From HRBIN30 sp964534275 (GTDB lineage Bacteria; Desulfobacterota; Binatia; HRBIN30), in NCBI GenBank assembly GCA_964534275.1, contig CAZHQG010000008.1, positions 1 through 64,000 of the forward strand: DNA of 64,000 nt, read 5' to 3'. Of this stretch, positions 52,786-60,989 are shown piece by piece. The notes beneath the pieces are model-generated. The model did not search any database, was not told the origin of the DNA, and saw only the letters and a list, made by a program, of their open reading frames with translations. Position 1 is the stretch's first letter, and each line of letters starts with the position of its first letter. Made by a program: the position numbers and the translations under genes.

Positions 52786-53554
52786 GCGGTTCTGCGCGGG
52801 GGACCAGCCACCCCTGCGCTACGGCGTACAAAAGCCCGCCCCCCAAACTTGCCATCACACCAAACACAAACGAGGGCCGAGTGAGTAGCTCCAGCATTGG
52901 CAGTGCACGAGCTGTGTGTGCAAAGGCTGCAAACACGGCCACGACCGCACCTCCAACCACGGCAACCGTGCCGGCTACTCTGCAGACCTGGCGCAAGCCA
53001 ATCACTTCCCCACGCAATCGTTCGTAAAGCTGCGCCTTCTCGCACGCCACAGCCACATCCCCCGCGACCGTTTCGAGAAACTCCAGATCCGCCTCGGTTA
53101 AGAACTCCGGCGCGGGATTGACTACCTCGATCACACCGATGTTCCCACTGCGGGTCCGCAACGGCGCACAAAGCAGCGAGCGCGTGGTCATGTGCGTTTG
53201 CGCATCGATCCCGCTGAAAAAACGCGGGTCTGCGGAAGTATCCGCAACCAGCTCTGCCTTGTCGTGTTGAAGCACCCAACCAGCCACCCCACGGTCGGCC
53301 GGAAAGCGAATCTCCGCAAGGCGCGCTTCCGAAAGCACGTCCGCATCACTGGCCACGGGAAAGAAAAATTCGTTGCGGGCGGCATCCAACATCAAAATCG
53401 CGCAACCTTCGGCGCGAAAGAGAAGCCGCCCTCGCTCCGTTGCAAAGGTCAACAAGGAGCGTAGGTCCGTGAACGTCGTGAGACCACGATTGAGCTCGTA
53501 GAGCAGGCGAAGCCGCTCGCGCTGTGCTTCTTCACGTCCGGTCTCGCCCGCCAC
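52700..53554 (-). CDS. GAF domain protein with two C-terminal membrane helices
   Basis: 284 residues from GTG 53554 (GGAG about 6 nt upstream); the in-frame extension beyond leuD is not used. A short coiled coil (RERLRLLYELNRGLTTFTDLRSLL) leads to a GAF domain (about 20-175: GCAILMLDAARNEFFFPVASDADV, RGVAGWVLQHDKAELVADT, SLLCAPLRTRSGNIGVIEVVN). Two hydrophobic helices follow (VAVVGGAVVAVFAAFAHT and FVFGVMASLGGGLLYAVAQG). It ends overlapping tlyA by 86 nt. It likely senses a small molecule or redox state; no output domain is present. Confidence 0.72.
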   Translation of the reverse strand: MAGETGREEAQRERLRLLYELNRGLTTFTDLRSLLTFATERGRLLFRAEGCAILMLDAARNEFFFPVASDADVLSEARLAEIRFPADRGVAGWVLQHDKAELVADTSADPRFFSGIDAQTHMTTRSLLCAPLRTRSGNIGVIEVVNPAPEFLTEADLEFLETVAGDVAVACEKAQLYERLRGEVIGLRQVCRVAGTVAVVGGAVVAVFAAFAHTARALPMLELLTRPSFVFGVMASLGGGLLYAVAQGWLVPRAEPPNSGGADAGKIPGSPSALGLGTRTLPKQ

Positions 53555-53574
53555 GCTGCGCTCCGATGCGCGAG

Positions 53575-54195
53575 TTACGGAGCAAATCCGCGCACGTATG
53601 GCAGCCGTGCTGCCGTCGCCCGGATCTGCTCTTCGGCCTGAAGAAGGATGCGCGTGGCATCCCAAGTGCCTTCGAGCAACTGTTGGCGCGCACTGTCGGG
53701 CATCGTCACCGGCACCGACCGTCCCCGGTAGTCGACTCGCATCGAGCGCAAATCCACCACCATGTCGTGGTTTGGGTCTTCCTCGACCGCTCGTTGCAAA
53801 TCGAGCACGTCTGCTTCGCTCGCAATGACACAAGGAATGCCTAACGCTACACAGTTGCCGAAGAAAATGTCCGCGAACGATTCTCCTACGAGCGCACGAA
53901 TGCCCCACCGCAGGAGCGCTTGCGGAGCGTGCTCCCGCGAGGAGCCACAGCCAAAGTTTTTGTTGACCACCCCCACGCGAGGGCCCTTGGCCGCGAACCG
54001 CGGGTCGTCAAAGATATGGCCCTTCGAGCGGCCCTCGGCATCGAATCGCTCGTCATAAAACACGTATTGGCCGAGTCCTTCGAAGGTCACCACCTTCATG
54101 AAGCGAGCTGGAATAATGCGGTCGGTATCGATGTCGTTGCCCCGGATCGGAATCGGGCGTCCCACCACTGTTTCGATGCGGATCAGTTCTGCCAT
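53575..54195 (-). CDS. leuD: 3-Isopropylmalate dehydratase small subunit
   Basis: 206 residues. The swivelling domain signature NDIDTDRIIPARFM is near the start, with FGCGSSREHAPQALLRWGIRALVGESFADIFFGN following. It combines with LeuC to isomerise 2- to 3-isopropylmalate in leucine synthesis. ATG 54195 gives the family start. It lies 18 nt downstream of leuC. Confidence 0.94.
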   Translation of the reverse strand: MAELIRIETVVGRPIPIRGNDIDTDRIIPARFMKVVTFEGLGQYVFYDERFDAEGRSKGHIFDDPRFAAKGPRVGVVNKNFGCGSSREHAPQALLRWGIRALVGESFADIFFGNCVALGIPCVIASEADVLDLQRAVEEDPNHDMVVDLRSMRVDYRGRSVPVTMPDSARQQLLEGTWDATRILLQAEEQIRATAARLPYVRGFAP

Positions 54196-54213
54196 GCCCA
54201 ACGCTCCCGAGTT

Positions 54214-55620
54214 TTAGCGGTCCAAAATCTCCCGCACGTCGACCACTTCGCCGGCGATGGCCGCAGCCGCGACCATCGCTGGGCTCATCAGCAACGTTCT
54301 GCCGGCTGGGCTTCCTTGCCGGCCCTTGAAGTTCCGATTGCTAGACGACGCACAGACCTGTCGGCCTACCAGTTTGTCCGGGTTCATCGCGAGACACATG
54401 GAACATCCGGGCAACCGCCACTCGAAACCAGCGGCTCGGAACACTTCGTCGAGTCCTTCCGCCTCCGCAGCGCGAGCCACTCGCTCAGAACCTGGAACCA
54501 CCAACGCCTTCACGTGCGGCTTCACCTTGCCAAGACGAGCGACCTTGGCAGCCTCGCGCAAATCCTCGAGCCGGCCGTTCGTGCATGAACCGATAAATGC
54601 CACATCAATTTTCATTCCGCGAATGGGTTGCCCCGGGCGCAAATCCATGTACCGGTATGCCTCTTCTGCAACTTCGCGTTCGTCGGGCGGAAAAGCCTCC
54701 GGCGGCGGTACCACTTCATCCACACCAATGGCCTGCCCGGGATTGATTCCCCACGTAACCGTCGGTGCAATTTCTTCCCCGGCGATGTGCACCACGTCGT
54801 CGTAACGGGCATCGGGGTCCGAGGCCATGGACTTCCACCACTGGACCGCTCGCTCGAACGCATCCCCCTTGGGGGCGAACTCGCGGCCCCGAAGGTACGC
54901 AAAGGTGGTTTCGTCCGGATTCACGTAACCGAGTCGCGCTCCTCCCTCGATGCTCATGTTGCACACGGTCATGCGCTCTTCCATGGACATGCGCTCGATC
55001 ACTGCGCCCGCGTATTCGTAGGCATACCCTACCCCACCCTTGACCCCAAGTCGGCGAATGATGTGGAGAATCACGTCCTTTGCGTACACACCCCGGCCAA
55101 GTTTTCCGCCCACGACAATCCGCCGCACTTTCGGCCGCTGCATGGCGAGGCACTGCGTTGCCAGCACATCCCGCACTTGGCTTGTGCCGATTCCGAACGC
55201 CACCGTACCGAGTGCTCCGTGAGTGCTCGTGTGGCTGTCGCCGCACGCTACGGTCATCCCTGGCTGCGTAAGCCCCAGTTCGGGCCCGAGCACGTGGACG
55301 ATCCCTTGGTTCCCGCTGTTGGCCTCAAACAAGCGGATCCCAAATTCGGCACAGTTCCGCTCGATGGCGCGCATCATCCCCTCTGCCTGCGCATCCGGAT
55401 AGGGCCGCTGGCGAGTGTCGGTCGGAATGATGTGGTCGACCGTGGCAAACGTGCGCTCTGGGAAAAGCACTCGTAGTCCTTGCTCCCGCAACATCTCGAA
55501 AGCCTGAGGACTTGTGACCTCGTGCACCAGATGAAGCCCAATAAAAAGCTGTGTTTGCCCGGAAGGCAGTTCGCGAACCGCGTGAGCTTCCCAAATTTTT
55601 TCGAGCAAACTTTTTCCCAT
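54214..55620 (-). CDS. leuC: 3-Isopropylmalate dehydratase large subunit
   Basis: 468 residues. Aconitase-type [4Fe-4S] cysteines are in FIGSCTNGRLEDL and LPGCSMCLAMNPDKL. Other markers are ACGDSHTSTHGALGTVAFGIGTSQV and the HIIPTDT start region. ATG 55620 is chosen since upstream in-frame residues look non-homologous. It is cotranscribed with leuD. Confidence 0.96.
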   Translation of the reverse strand: MGKSLLEKIWEAHAVRELPSGQTQLFIGLHLVHEVTSPQAFEMLREQGLRVLFPERTFATVDHIIPTDTRQRPYPDAQAEGMMRAIERNCAEFGIRLFEANSGNQGIVHVLGPELGLTQPGMTVACGDSHTSTHGALGTVAFGIGTSQVRDVLATQCLAMQRPKVRRIVVGGKLGRGVYAKDVILHIIRRLGVKGGVGYAYEYAGAVIERMSMEERMTVCNMSIEGGARLGYVNPDETTFAYLRGREFAPKGDAFERAVQWWKSMASDPDARYDDVVHIAGEEIAPTVTWGINPGQAIGVDEVVPPPEAFPPDEREVAEEAYRYMDLRPGQPIRGMKIDVAFIGSCTNGRLEDLREAAKVARLGKVKPHVKALVVPGSERVARAAEAEGLDEVFRAAGFEWRLPGCSMCLAMNPDKLVGRQVCASSSNRNFKGRQGSPAGRTLLMSPAMVAAAAIAGEVVDVREILDR

Positions 55621-55779
55621 AGAAAACCTCGGTGTGAGTTCGCTTAGCGCATTCCTCCGGACTGCGCACGTCCGGAGCATCCGCTCCCGGCATCGCTGCT
55701 CAGCAGAATAGCTCGCCGGGCTTTTTCCACGCCCGAGGGCCGCCACGGAGCCGGCAACGGCGCCAAGCTACCCAACTTC

Positions 55780-56229
55780 CTACGAAACCCGTACCACCAA
55801 GCGCTCGAACGCAAACGCTGGTTCCGCACCTTGCGCGTGGTCGCCCGCGACGTGCACCTCCCACGAGTGCGGTCCGGCACGCGGTACCTGCACACGAAAA
55901 GTCGGCATGTCTTCTGCGCTTTTGGGCGACTCCCTGCCAAAGCGTACGCGACCAAGCAGGGTGCCATCGAAGTAAACCGCCACTTCCACGTTCTCTCGCC
56001 CCAGAGCTCTCCCGCTCAAGGCTACTTCCACTTCGCCGCGAGGTGCGTAACTCACCGCCATCGCGCGCCCACCCAGAGGCATGGCTAGGCTGGTACCGTC
56101 TTCCAACACCGTGCAGCCTTCGCTCGACCGCATTCCTACAGGGGCCAACGTCAACACCCCCACGGCCCGCGGCTCGCACGCCGCCACAACTCCCACCAGC
56201 GCCAGCACTGGCCAAGCCAGTTTCGTCAC
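55780..56229 (-). CDS. Predicted lipoprotein of unknown function
   Basis: 149 residues. The N-terminus MTKLAWPVLALVGVVAAC has a hydrophobic signal and lipobox VAAC, so Cys18 is likely lipidated. The rest is beta-rich with segments YAPRGEVEVALSGRALG and FRVQVPRAGPHSWEVHVAGDH; a carbohydrate-binding-like sandwich is possible. It starts by overlapping the purU stop (ATGA, 4 nt) and is followed by leuC after 159 nt. Confidence 0.65.
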   Translation of the reverse strand: MTKLAWPVLALVGVVAACEPRAVGVLTLAPVGMRSSEGCTVLEDGTSLAMPLGGRAMAVSYAPRGEVEVALSGRALGRENVEVAVYFDGTLLGRVRFGRESPKSAEDMPTFRVQVPRAGPHSWEVHVAGDHAQGAEPAFAFERLVVRVS

Positions 56230-57104
56230 CCGTTCTTCCCCACGGCGACCCCGGGTCGAAAAATGACTTTTTTGTCTTTCACCACAAGCTGGTCGTTCAA
56301 GAACAACTGCACCGCCTGGGAAAGCACCTTTGCCTCTAGCCGCTGCCCCCGCGCTTTGACGTCATCCAATGTGTCCTCCCCGACCCGAATGTGGAAAACG
56401 TCTTGCAGGATCACTGGCCCCTGGTCGAGTTGCTCGGTTACGAAGTGAGCCGTGCATCCGGAAACCCGCACCCCTTCCTCGAACGCCTGCCGGTAGGCAT
56501 TAGGCCCGGGATGGTAGGGTAAGAGCGAGGGGTGGATGTTGATGATGCGGTTGCGATAGCGCTCGACAACTTGCGGCGAGAGAATCTGCATGTAGCGGGC
56601 AAGTACGACAAGGTCGGCATTGTACTCAGCCAGCTTTTCCAGGAGAAAGGCCTCATGCGCAGCCTTGTCCTGCGACGGAAACCAAAAAAACGGAATCCCT
56701 GCCTCTTCAGCAAGCGGACGTAACAGTTCGTGGTTCGATAACACGACCACAAGTTCGCCATTCAGCCGCCCATGATTCCGGTCCTCGATGAGCTGGCGTA
56801 GACAGTGCGGCTCGCGACTCACGAGTACAGCCACCCGCTTCGGATCGCGTTTGCCATGCAAGCGGATCGATACATCCATGTGGATTTCTTCCCCGATCCG
56901 CTTGAGCCCCAACACTAACTCGTCCAAGTTGATGCTGAGGTCGCTTAGATCGACCAGCATGGTCATGATGAAGAGCCCTTCCATGACCCGCTGCTCGATA
57001 TCCTCGATGTTAATGTTGCACGACGCTAGGTACGTCGAGATCCGTGCCACCACCCCTTTCTGGTCGCGGCCAATCACGGATATTACGGCGCGGTTTCCTG
57101 TCAT
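56226..57104 (-). CDS. purU: Formyltetrahydrofolate deformylase
   Basis: 292 residues. An N-terminal ACT domain (RAVISVIGRDQKGVVARISTYL) precedes the formyltransferase fold with LARYMQIL, INIHPSLLPYHPG and TEQLDQGPVI, carrying the Asn-His-Asp active site. It releases formate from 10-formyl-THF. ATG 57104 is chosen. The downstream lipoprotein gene overlaps its end by 4 nt. Confidence 0.93.
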   Translation of the reverse strand: MTGNRAVISVIGRDQKGVVARISTYLASCNINIEDIEQRVMEGLFIMTMLVDLSDLSINLDELVLGLKRIGEEIHMDVSIRLHGKRDPKRVAVLVSREPHCLRQLIEDRNHGRLNGELVVVLSNHELLRPLAEEAGIPFFWFPSQDKAAHEAFLLEKLAEYNADLVVLARYMQILSPQVVERYRNRIINIHPSLLPYHPGPNAYRQAFEEGVRVSGCTAHFVTEQLDQGPVILQDVFHIRVGEDTLDDVKARGQRLEAKVLSQAVQLFLNDQLVVKDKKVIFRPGVAVGKNG

Positions 57105-57346
57105 GGGCGCGCCTTTTAGCAAGCACGGTCCGGGCTTCCAAACACGCTTTCATGCCACCGAATTCCCCATCGTCTCCGCGAGCCAGCAGACTGCAAGCAA
57201 GAGTGACGGGTTCCTTTAGACTTTTTCATGCATTTTTTCGTTGAGTTGAGTTTGCGTTTGCTCGGGACCTCGGGTACTTTGCTGGCCGGTCTAGATTGCC
57301 AGACCGGTGACTAGAACCCTGACAAGAAGGAGTGATCGAACGCGCT
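57105..57346 (+). promoter_or_regulatory. Divergent promoter region with inverted repeat before sigma factor
   Basis: CCGGTCT (57286-57292) and AGACCGG (57301-57307) form a perfect 7-bp inverted repeat around 8 nt. It lies 40 nt before the sigma factor ATG and is a candidate operator. A T-rich stretch is at 57211-57237. A specific -35/-10 pair was not assigned. Confidence 0.4.
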
Positions 57347-58537
57347 ATGGAAAACAGTGTTGGGTCTTTGGCTCTCAAGCTGCAGCAAGAGGAGGTTGGT
57401 ACAGACGACGAGGTAGAGCTCGAACCGTCCTTAGAAGCGTTGGAGGCGGTCGAGGAATCCACCGAGACCAGTGAGCGGGTTGGGGACCACGATCTTCCGG
57501 GGCACTTTTTCCAAGACGTGAGCAACACGCAACTGCTCACCCCCGAGGAAGAGCAGGAAATTGCCCGCAAGATCGTCAAGGCGCGCAACCGAATCCGGCG
57601 GTTGTTACGCCGCTTTCCTCGGCTGGTCGCGGCCGCCCTGCCCGTGCATGGGCGCAGCGTGATCCACCCGAGCGAAGATTTCCGCGAACGCGAAACCGTG
57701 ATGGTGCTCGAGTTCGCGAAGAAACAGCTCAAGAGTCGTCGTCGCGTGGACTTCCCGTACGGCGACCGGATGAAGGTCAAAGAAATGGTGCGGCAACTCG
57801 AGGCCGAGCTTGCGGACTACCGCAAGTTGCGCGACCGGATGATCGAAGCCAACCTGCGCTTGGTCATTTCGTTTGCCAAACGCTACCGCCGGGCCGGAGT
57901 GTCGTTCCTGGACATGGTCCAAGAGGGCTCGCTCGGTCTCATTCGCGCGGTGGAAAAGTACGACCCGCGAAAGGACGTGAAGTTCGGTACGTATGCGGTG
58001 TGGTGGATTTGGCAGCAGATTGGCCGTGCAGGAGATATGCACAGCGGTCTGATTCGAACGCCGGTCCACTGGAACCAGTTGCGGCGCAAGGTTGGCCGCG
58101 AAACCCAGCGCTTGCAAACACAGTACGACGGTGAAGTCAGCAAGGAGTTGCTCGCCCAGGCGAGCGGCGTCGATACCGAGCGCCTGGAAACCATGACGCA
58201 AAGTTTCCAATGCGTGTCGATTGACGCTCCGCTGAACTCCGACGACGATCGGACTCTGGAAGAACTCTTAGCGAGCGACAGCAAAGATCCCGAAACCGAA
58301 GCTGCCCAAGGCGACCTGCACGCTCAATTGGAGGCGGCGCTCCGGCAGCTCCCTCCGCGCGAGGCAAACATTTTGCGCCTCCGTTTCGGTACCAACGACC
58401 AGCAGCCACTGACGCTGGAGGAAGTGGGACGCTTGTACGGCGTGAGCCGCGAGCGCATCCGCCAACTAGAAGCTCGTGCGCTGAAACAGCTCTTACCCAT
58501 TTGCGAAAGCCAGGGCTTGCGGGCATACGTCGATTAA
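57347..58537 (+). CDS. Sigma-70 family RNA polymerase sigma factor, divergent group 2
   Basis: 396 residues. Region 1.2 (about 58-82) and an insert precede region 2 (LRLVISFAKRYRRAGVSFLDMVQEGSLGLIRAVEKYDPRKDVKFGTYAVWW, about 168-220). Region 4 HTH is LTLEEVGRLYGVSRERIRQLEARAL (about 356-380). Region 2.4 reads WWIWQQIGRAGDMHSGLIRTPVH, where primary factors have WWIRQAITRSIADQARTIRIPVH, so R436 and T440 equivalents are replaced by W and G. A rho-independent terminator follows. Confidence 0.9.
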   Translation: MENSVGSLALKLQQEEVGTDDEVELEPSLEALEAVEESTETSERVGDHDLPGHFFQDVSNTQLLTPEEEQEIARKIVKARNRIRRLLRRFPRLVAAALPVHGRSVIHPSEDFRERETVMVLEFAKKQLKSRRRVDFPYGDRMKVKEMVRQLEAELADYRKLRDRMIEANLRLVISFAKRYRRAGVSFLDMVQEGSLGLIRAVEKYDPRKDVKFGTYAVWWIWQQIGRAGDMHSGLIRTPVHWNQLRRKVGRETQRLQTQYDGEVSKELLAQASGVDTERLETMTQSFQCVSIDAPLNSDDDRTLEELLASDSKDPETEAAQGDLHAQLEAALRQLPPREANILRLRFGTNDQQPLTLEEVGRLYGVSRERIRQLEARALKQLLPICESQGLRAYVD

Positions 58538-58546
58538 GGAAACCCC

Positions 58547-58581
58547 CGACGGGCAGCCAACGGGCTGCCCGTCGTGCTTTT
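58547..58581 (+). terminator. Rho-independent terminator after sigma factor gene
   Basis: CGACGGGCAGC (58547-58557) pairs perfectly with GCTGCCCGTCG (58564-58574), an 11-bp stem with a 6-nt loop. It is followed by TGCTTTT. It starts 10 nt after the sigma factor stop. Confidence 0.85.
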
Positions 58582-58625
58582 ACAATCAAACCGGGGCCAG
58601 GCCTCGAAGAAGAAAAGGAGCCGTA

Positions 58626-59300
58626 ATGAAAAGGTTGGCAATTTGGATGGCGTTTCTCAGCACTTTGGCAGTTGGCCCCGTCGGCGCAGCAGGCCCGGAG
58701 CTCAAGAACGACGAACAAAAGACCCTTTACGCCCTGGGCGCTTTGCTGGCGCAAAACGTCAATGCGTTTCGGCTGACCCCCGCAGAAGTGGAGATCGTGT
58801 TGGCTGGATTCAAAGACGCGAGCACGGGGAAAACCCTCGCGGTCGACCCGGATGCTTACCGCGGGCAACTCCAGCAGCTTGCACAAGCGCGTGCGGCCGC
58901 AGCGGCCACAGAGGAAAAAGAGAAATCCAAGGCGTTCCTCGAAAAGATGGCAAAGGAAAAGAACGCCACCCGCACCGATTCCGGGCTCGTGTTTATCGAC
59001 ATCCAGCCGGGAAGCGGCCCAGCGCCAAAGGCCGACGATAAAGTCAAGGTGCACTACACGGGAACCTTGATCGACGGAACCGTATTTGACAGCTCGGTAC
59101 AGCGCGGAGAACCAGCAACGTTCCCGCTGAACGGCGTGATCCGCTGCTTCAGCGAAGGACTGCAAAAGATGAAGGTCGGCGGCAAAGCAAAGCTCGTATG
59201 CCCCTCGGACCTTGCCTATGGCGACCGCGGATCACCCCCAAAGATCAAGCCGGGTGCCACCCTCGTGTTCGAGGTGGAACTGCTTGGCATAGAGGAATAA
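58626..59300 (+). CDS. fkpA: FKBP-type peptidyl-prolyl cis-trans isomerase, periplasmic
   Basis: 224 residues. Signal peptide (MKRLAIWMAFLSTLAVGPVGA) is followed by an N-terminal helical dimerisation region (KNDEQKTLYALGALLAQNV) and a C-terminal FKBP domain (VKVHYTGTLIDGTVFDSS, GVIRCFSEGLQKMKVGGKAKLVCPSDLAYG). FkpA/Mip-like folding catalyst. GGAG precedes the ATG. A terminator separates it from the sigma gene, so it has its own promoter. Confidence 0.93.
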   Translation: MKRLAIWMAFLSTLAVGPVGAAGPELKNDEQKTLYALGALLAQNVNAFRLTPAEVEIVLAGFKDASTGKTLAVDPDAYRGQLQQLAQARAAAAATEEKEKSKAFLEKMAKEKNATRTDSGLVFIDIQPGSGPAPKADDKVKVHYTGTLIDGTVFDSSVQRGEPATFPLNGVIRCFSEGLQKMKVGGKAKLVCPSDLAYGDRGSPPKIKPGATLVFEVELLGIEE

Positions 59301-59340
59301 GCACTCGGGTCTCTGCAAGACCTGAACCTGAAACTGCCTG

Positions 59341-59378
59341 ACTGGGGACAGACGGCACTCTTGCCGTCTGTCCCCAGT
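59341..59378. repeat. Perfect 17-bp inverted repeat, REP-like palindrome
   Basis: The left arm ACTGGGGACAGACGGCA (59341-59357) pairs with 59362-59378 around a 4-nt loop (CTCT). It lies 40 nt after the fkpA stop and may terminate transcription, but lacks a T-run. The GGGGACAGAC core resembles REP sequences tied to REP-associated tyrosine transposases in Deltaproteobacteria. That link is inference. Confidence 0.8.
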
Positions 59379-59523
59379 TGTGGCGCGCTCGCCCACGTTC
59401 CGCGCGGCAAACGCGTCCGTTACTTCCCGCTAGCCCCGCCAACTCAGGTTGCAAGCGCACAACGGAGGGCGAAATGAACAGGCAAGCGCAGCATCCCTAC
59501 CAACACGGTGGCGGCCGTGGCGT

Positions 59524-60666
59524 ATGTTTGCGCTGTGGCTCATCGCTTTCGCACCAGCGAGATTGCTTGCCGAGGCTCCCTGCACGGGCGATTGCAACGG
59601 CGACGGAAGCGTTACGGTCAACGAAGTCGTTGCCCTCGTTCGTACCCTGCTGAACGAAGTTCCGGTGTCGACTTGTGGCTCGGGCGATGCCAATGGAGAT
59701 GGCCAGGTTACGGTCAACGAGATCGTGCTTGCCGTAAATAGCCTGCTTGGTGGCTGCGGTGTTTCTTCCGGTAACGGGAGCATCGAGGGCGACGAACAGT
59801 GCGACGACGGCGGAATCTGCTTGGGAACCGCCAAAGCAGGTAATTCATACACGGGAGAAAGCGAGTGCTGGACCCCGAACGATGCTTGGAAAGGCGTTTG
59901 CCAAGGTGGTACGACACCATACCGATTCTGCAACCGCCACTCGGACTGCCCCGATGGCCGCTGCGTGGCGTGCTGGACCGTTGGTGGCGATGGCTGCTCG
60001 GCTCGCTGCACCCGTGAAAGGCGCCAGCCATTCACTGTTCGCTTCGTATCGGATTCCACAATGCCCTCACCTCTCGTTCCAGGTTCGCCTCCCGGTCGAA
60101 CCTTTGTTGACGCTCGTCCGCTTACGACAACGGGAACACTGGATCTGATCGTCGGCGAAGAGCGTCACGGAGTTCGTTCGATCGCCGTGCCTGCTGCATC
60201 CGTACACTTCGATCCGGTGTCCATCGACACGCTAGCCTGTAGCTGCTTGCGCGCAACTGAGTACCGAACTTGCGGTGGTGCGCTGTTCTTCCCAGATGGC
60301 AGCTTTGCGGAGTCGTGCACTCCCGGATTTGCCTCCGCACCTGCGGCCTGCCCCGAGAATCGGCCTTGTACCAGCGTGTTCGGGCCAGGCAATGCGGCAG
60401 CGGGCATCGTTAGCTGCAACGCTCTCGCAGCAGCAGATCGGAACACTCACGTGGATTGCTCCGGCGGCACGCCGGTTTACGAGCTTTCAGGCCTCGGCGG
60501 TTCGGGAACCACCGTACTGACCACCGCGCTCGCAGTCGGCACCGTTGGGCAACAGTGTGGCGGAGCGTTTTCCTTGGAAGCCGATCCGGCTGAGCTTCGC
60601 GGTGCCCCTGCCCCCAGGTATCTTCACGACGAGCACTGCCTGTACTTTTGGCTGCACACTTTCTGA
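59524..60666 (+). CDS. Secreted protein with dockerin-like EF-hand repeats
   Basis: 380 residues from ATG 59524 (frame open from TTG 59449). A short hydrophobic leader (MFALWLIAFAPARLLA) precedes two Ca-binding repeats: GDCNGDGSVTVNEVVALV and GDANGDGQVTVNEIVLAV. Then comes a Cys-rich region (GICLG ... NRHSDCPDGRCVACWTVGGDGCSARC) and a long beta-rich C-terminus with paired cysteines. Such repeats anchor or order secreted proteins. A GGAGGG-ATG at 59474 sits in another frame, so the true start may be altered by a frameshift. Confidence 0.72.
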   Translation: MFALWLIAFAPARLLAEAPCTGDCNGDGSVTVNEVVALVRTLLNEVPVSTCGSGDANGDGQVTVNEIVLAVNSLLGGCGVSSGNGSIEGDEQCDDGGICLGTAKAGNSYTGESECWTPNDAWKGVCQGGTTPYRFCNRHSDCPDGRCVACWTVGGDGCSARCTRERRQPFTVRFVSDSTMPSPLVPGSPPGRTFVDARPLTTTGTLDLIVGEERHGVRSIAVPAASVHFDPVSIDTLACSCLRATEYRTCGGALFFPDGSFAESCTPGFASAPAACPENRPCTSVFGPGNAAAGIVSCNALAAADRNTHVDCSGGTPVYELSGLGGSGTTVLTTALAVGTVGQQCGGAFSLEADPAELRGAPAPRYLHDEHCLYFWLHTF

Positions 60667-60989
60667 ACCACGGTGCGCGCACGGGCAAGCAAACTCCTGC
60701 GCAGCATGGAGCGAGGAGGATGTGTCTAGTCTGATGCTGTGCACGGCAACAGGCGGGTTCGTCCCTACGAGCTAAGAGTTCCTCGCAACGGCCTGCATCA
60801 GCGCACGCCAGGAGCCTTTCGGAGAAATCAGACGTTAGAAATCGCGACGCTCACAAAGCCCCAGGATGAACGATCTTACCTTGGCGAGGGCTAAAAGAGC
60901 CCCCGAAAACGGGCGTTTCCGGCTTTCTCGGACAGCCTCCTAAGCTCTGTCCTCGCCAATGTGACCGCCATAAGCGTCGCTCGCTTCAC
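60667..60989. repeat. Gap with inverted-repeat element (possible MITE or structured RNA)
   Basis: No gene seen. An imperfect inverted repeat pairs 60810-60829 with 60922-60941 (16 of 20 match). A second, perfect 9-bp pair is 60881-60889 TTGGCGAGG with 60951-60959. Between them are small hairpins: GGGCT-AAAAG-AGCCC (60888-60902) and CCCG-AAAA-CGGG (60902-60913). No transposase or target duplication was found. It could be a miniature element remnant or a structured RNA. Confidence 0.5.

Noticed and set aside
52700..53908. Full 402-codon frame of the GAF protein
   Set aside because: The first part lies inside leuD and is low-complexity; GTG 53554 with GGAG is the likely start.
60881..60959. Possible riboswitch or small structured RNA
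   Set aside because: Hairpins are present, but no known riboswitch motif was recognised and the downstream gene is on the opposite strand; kept only as an inverted-repeat element.
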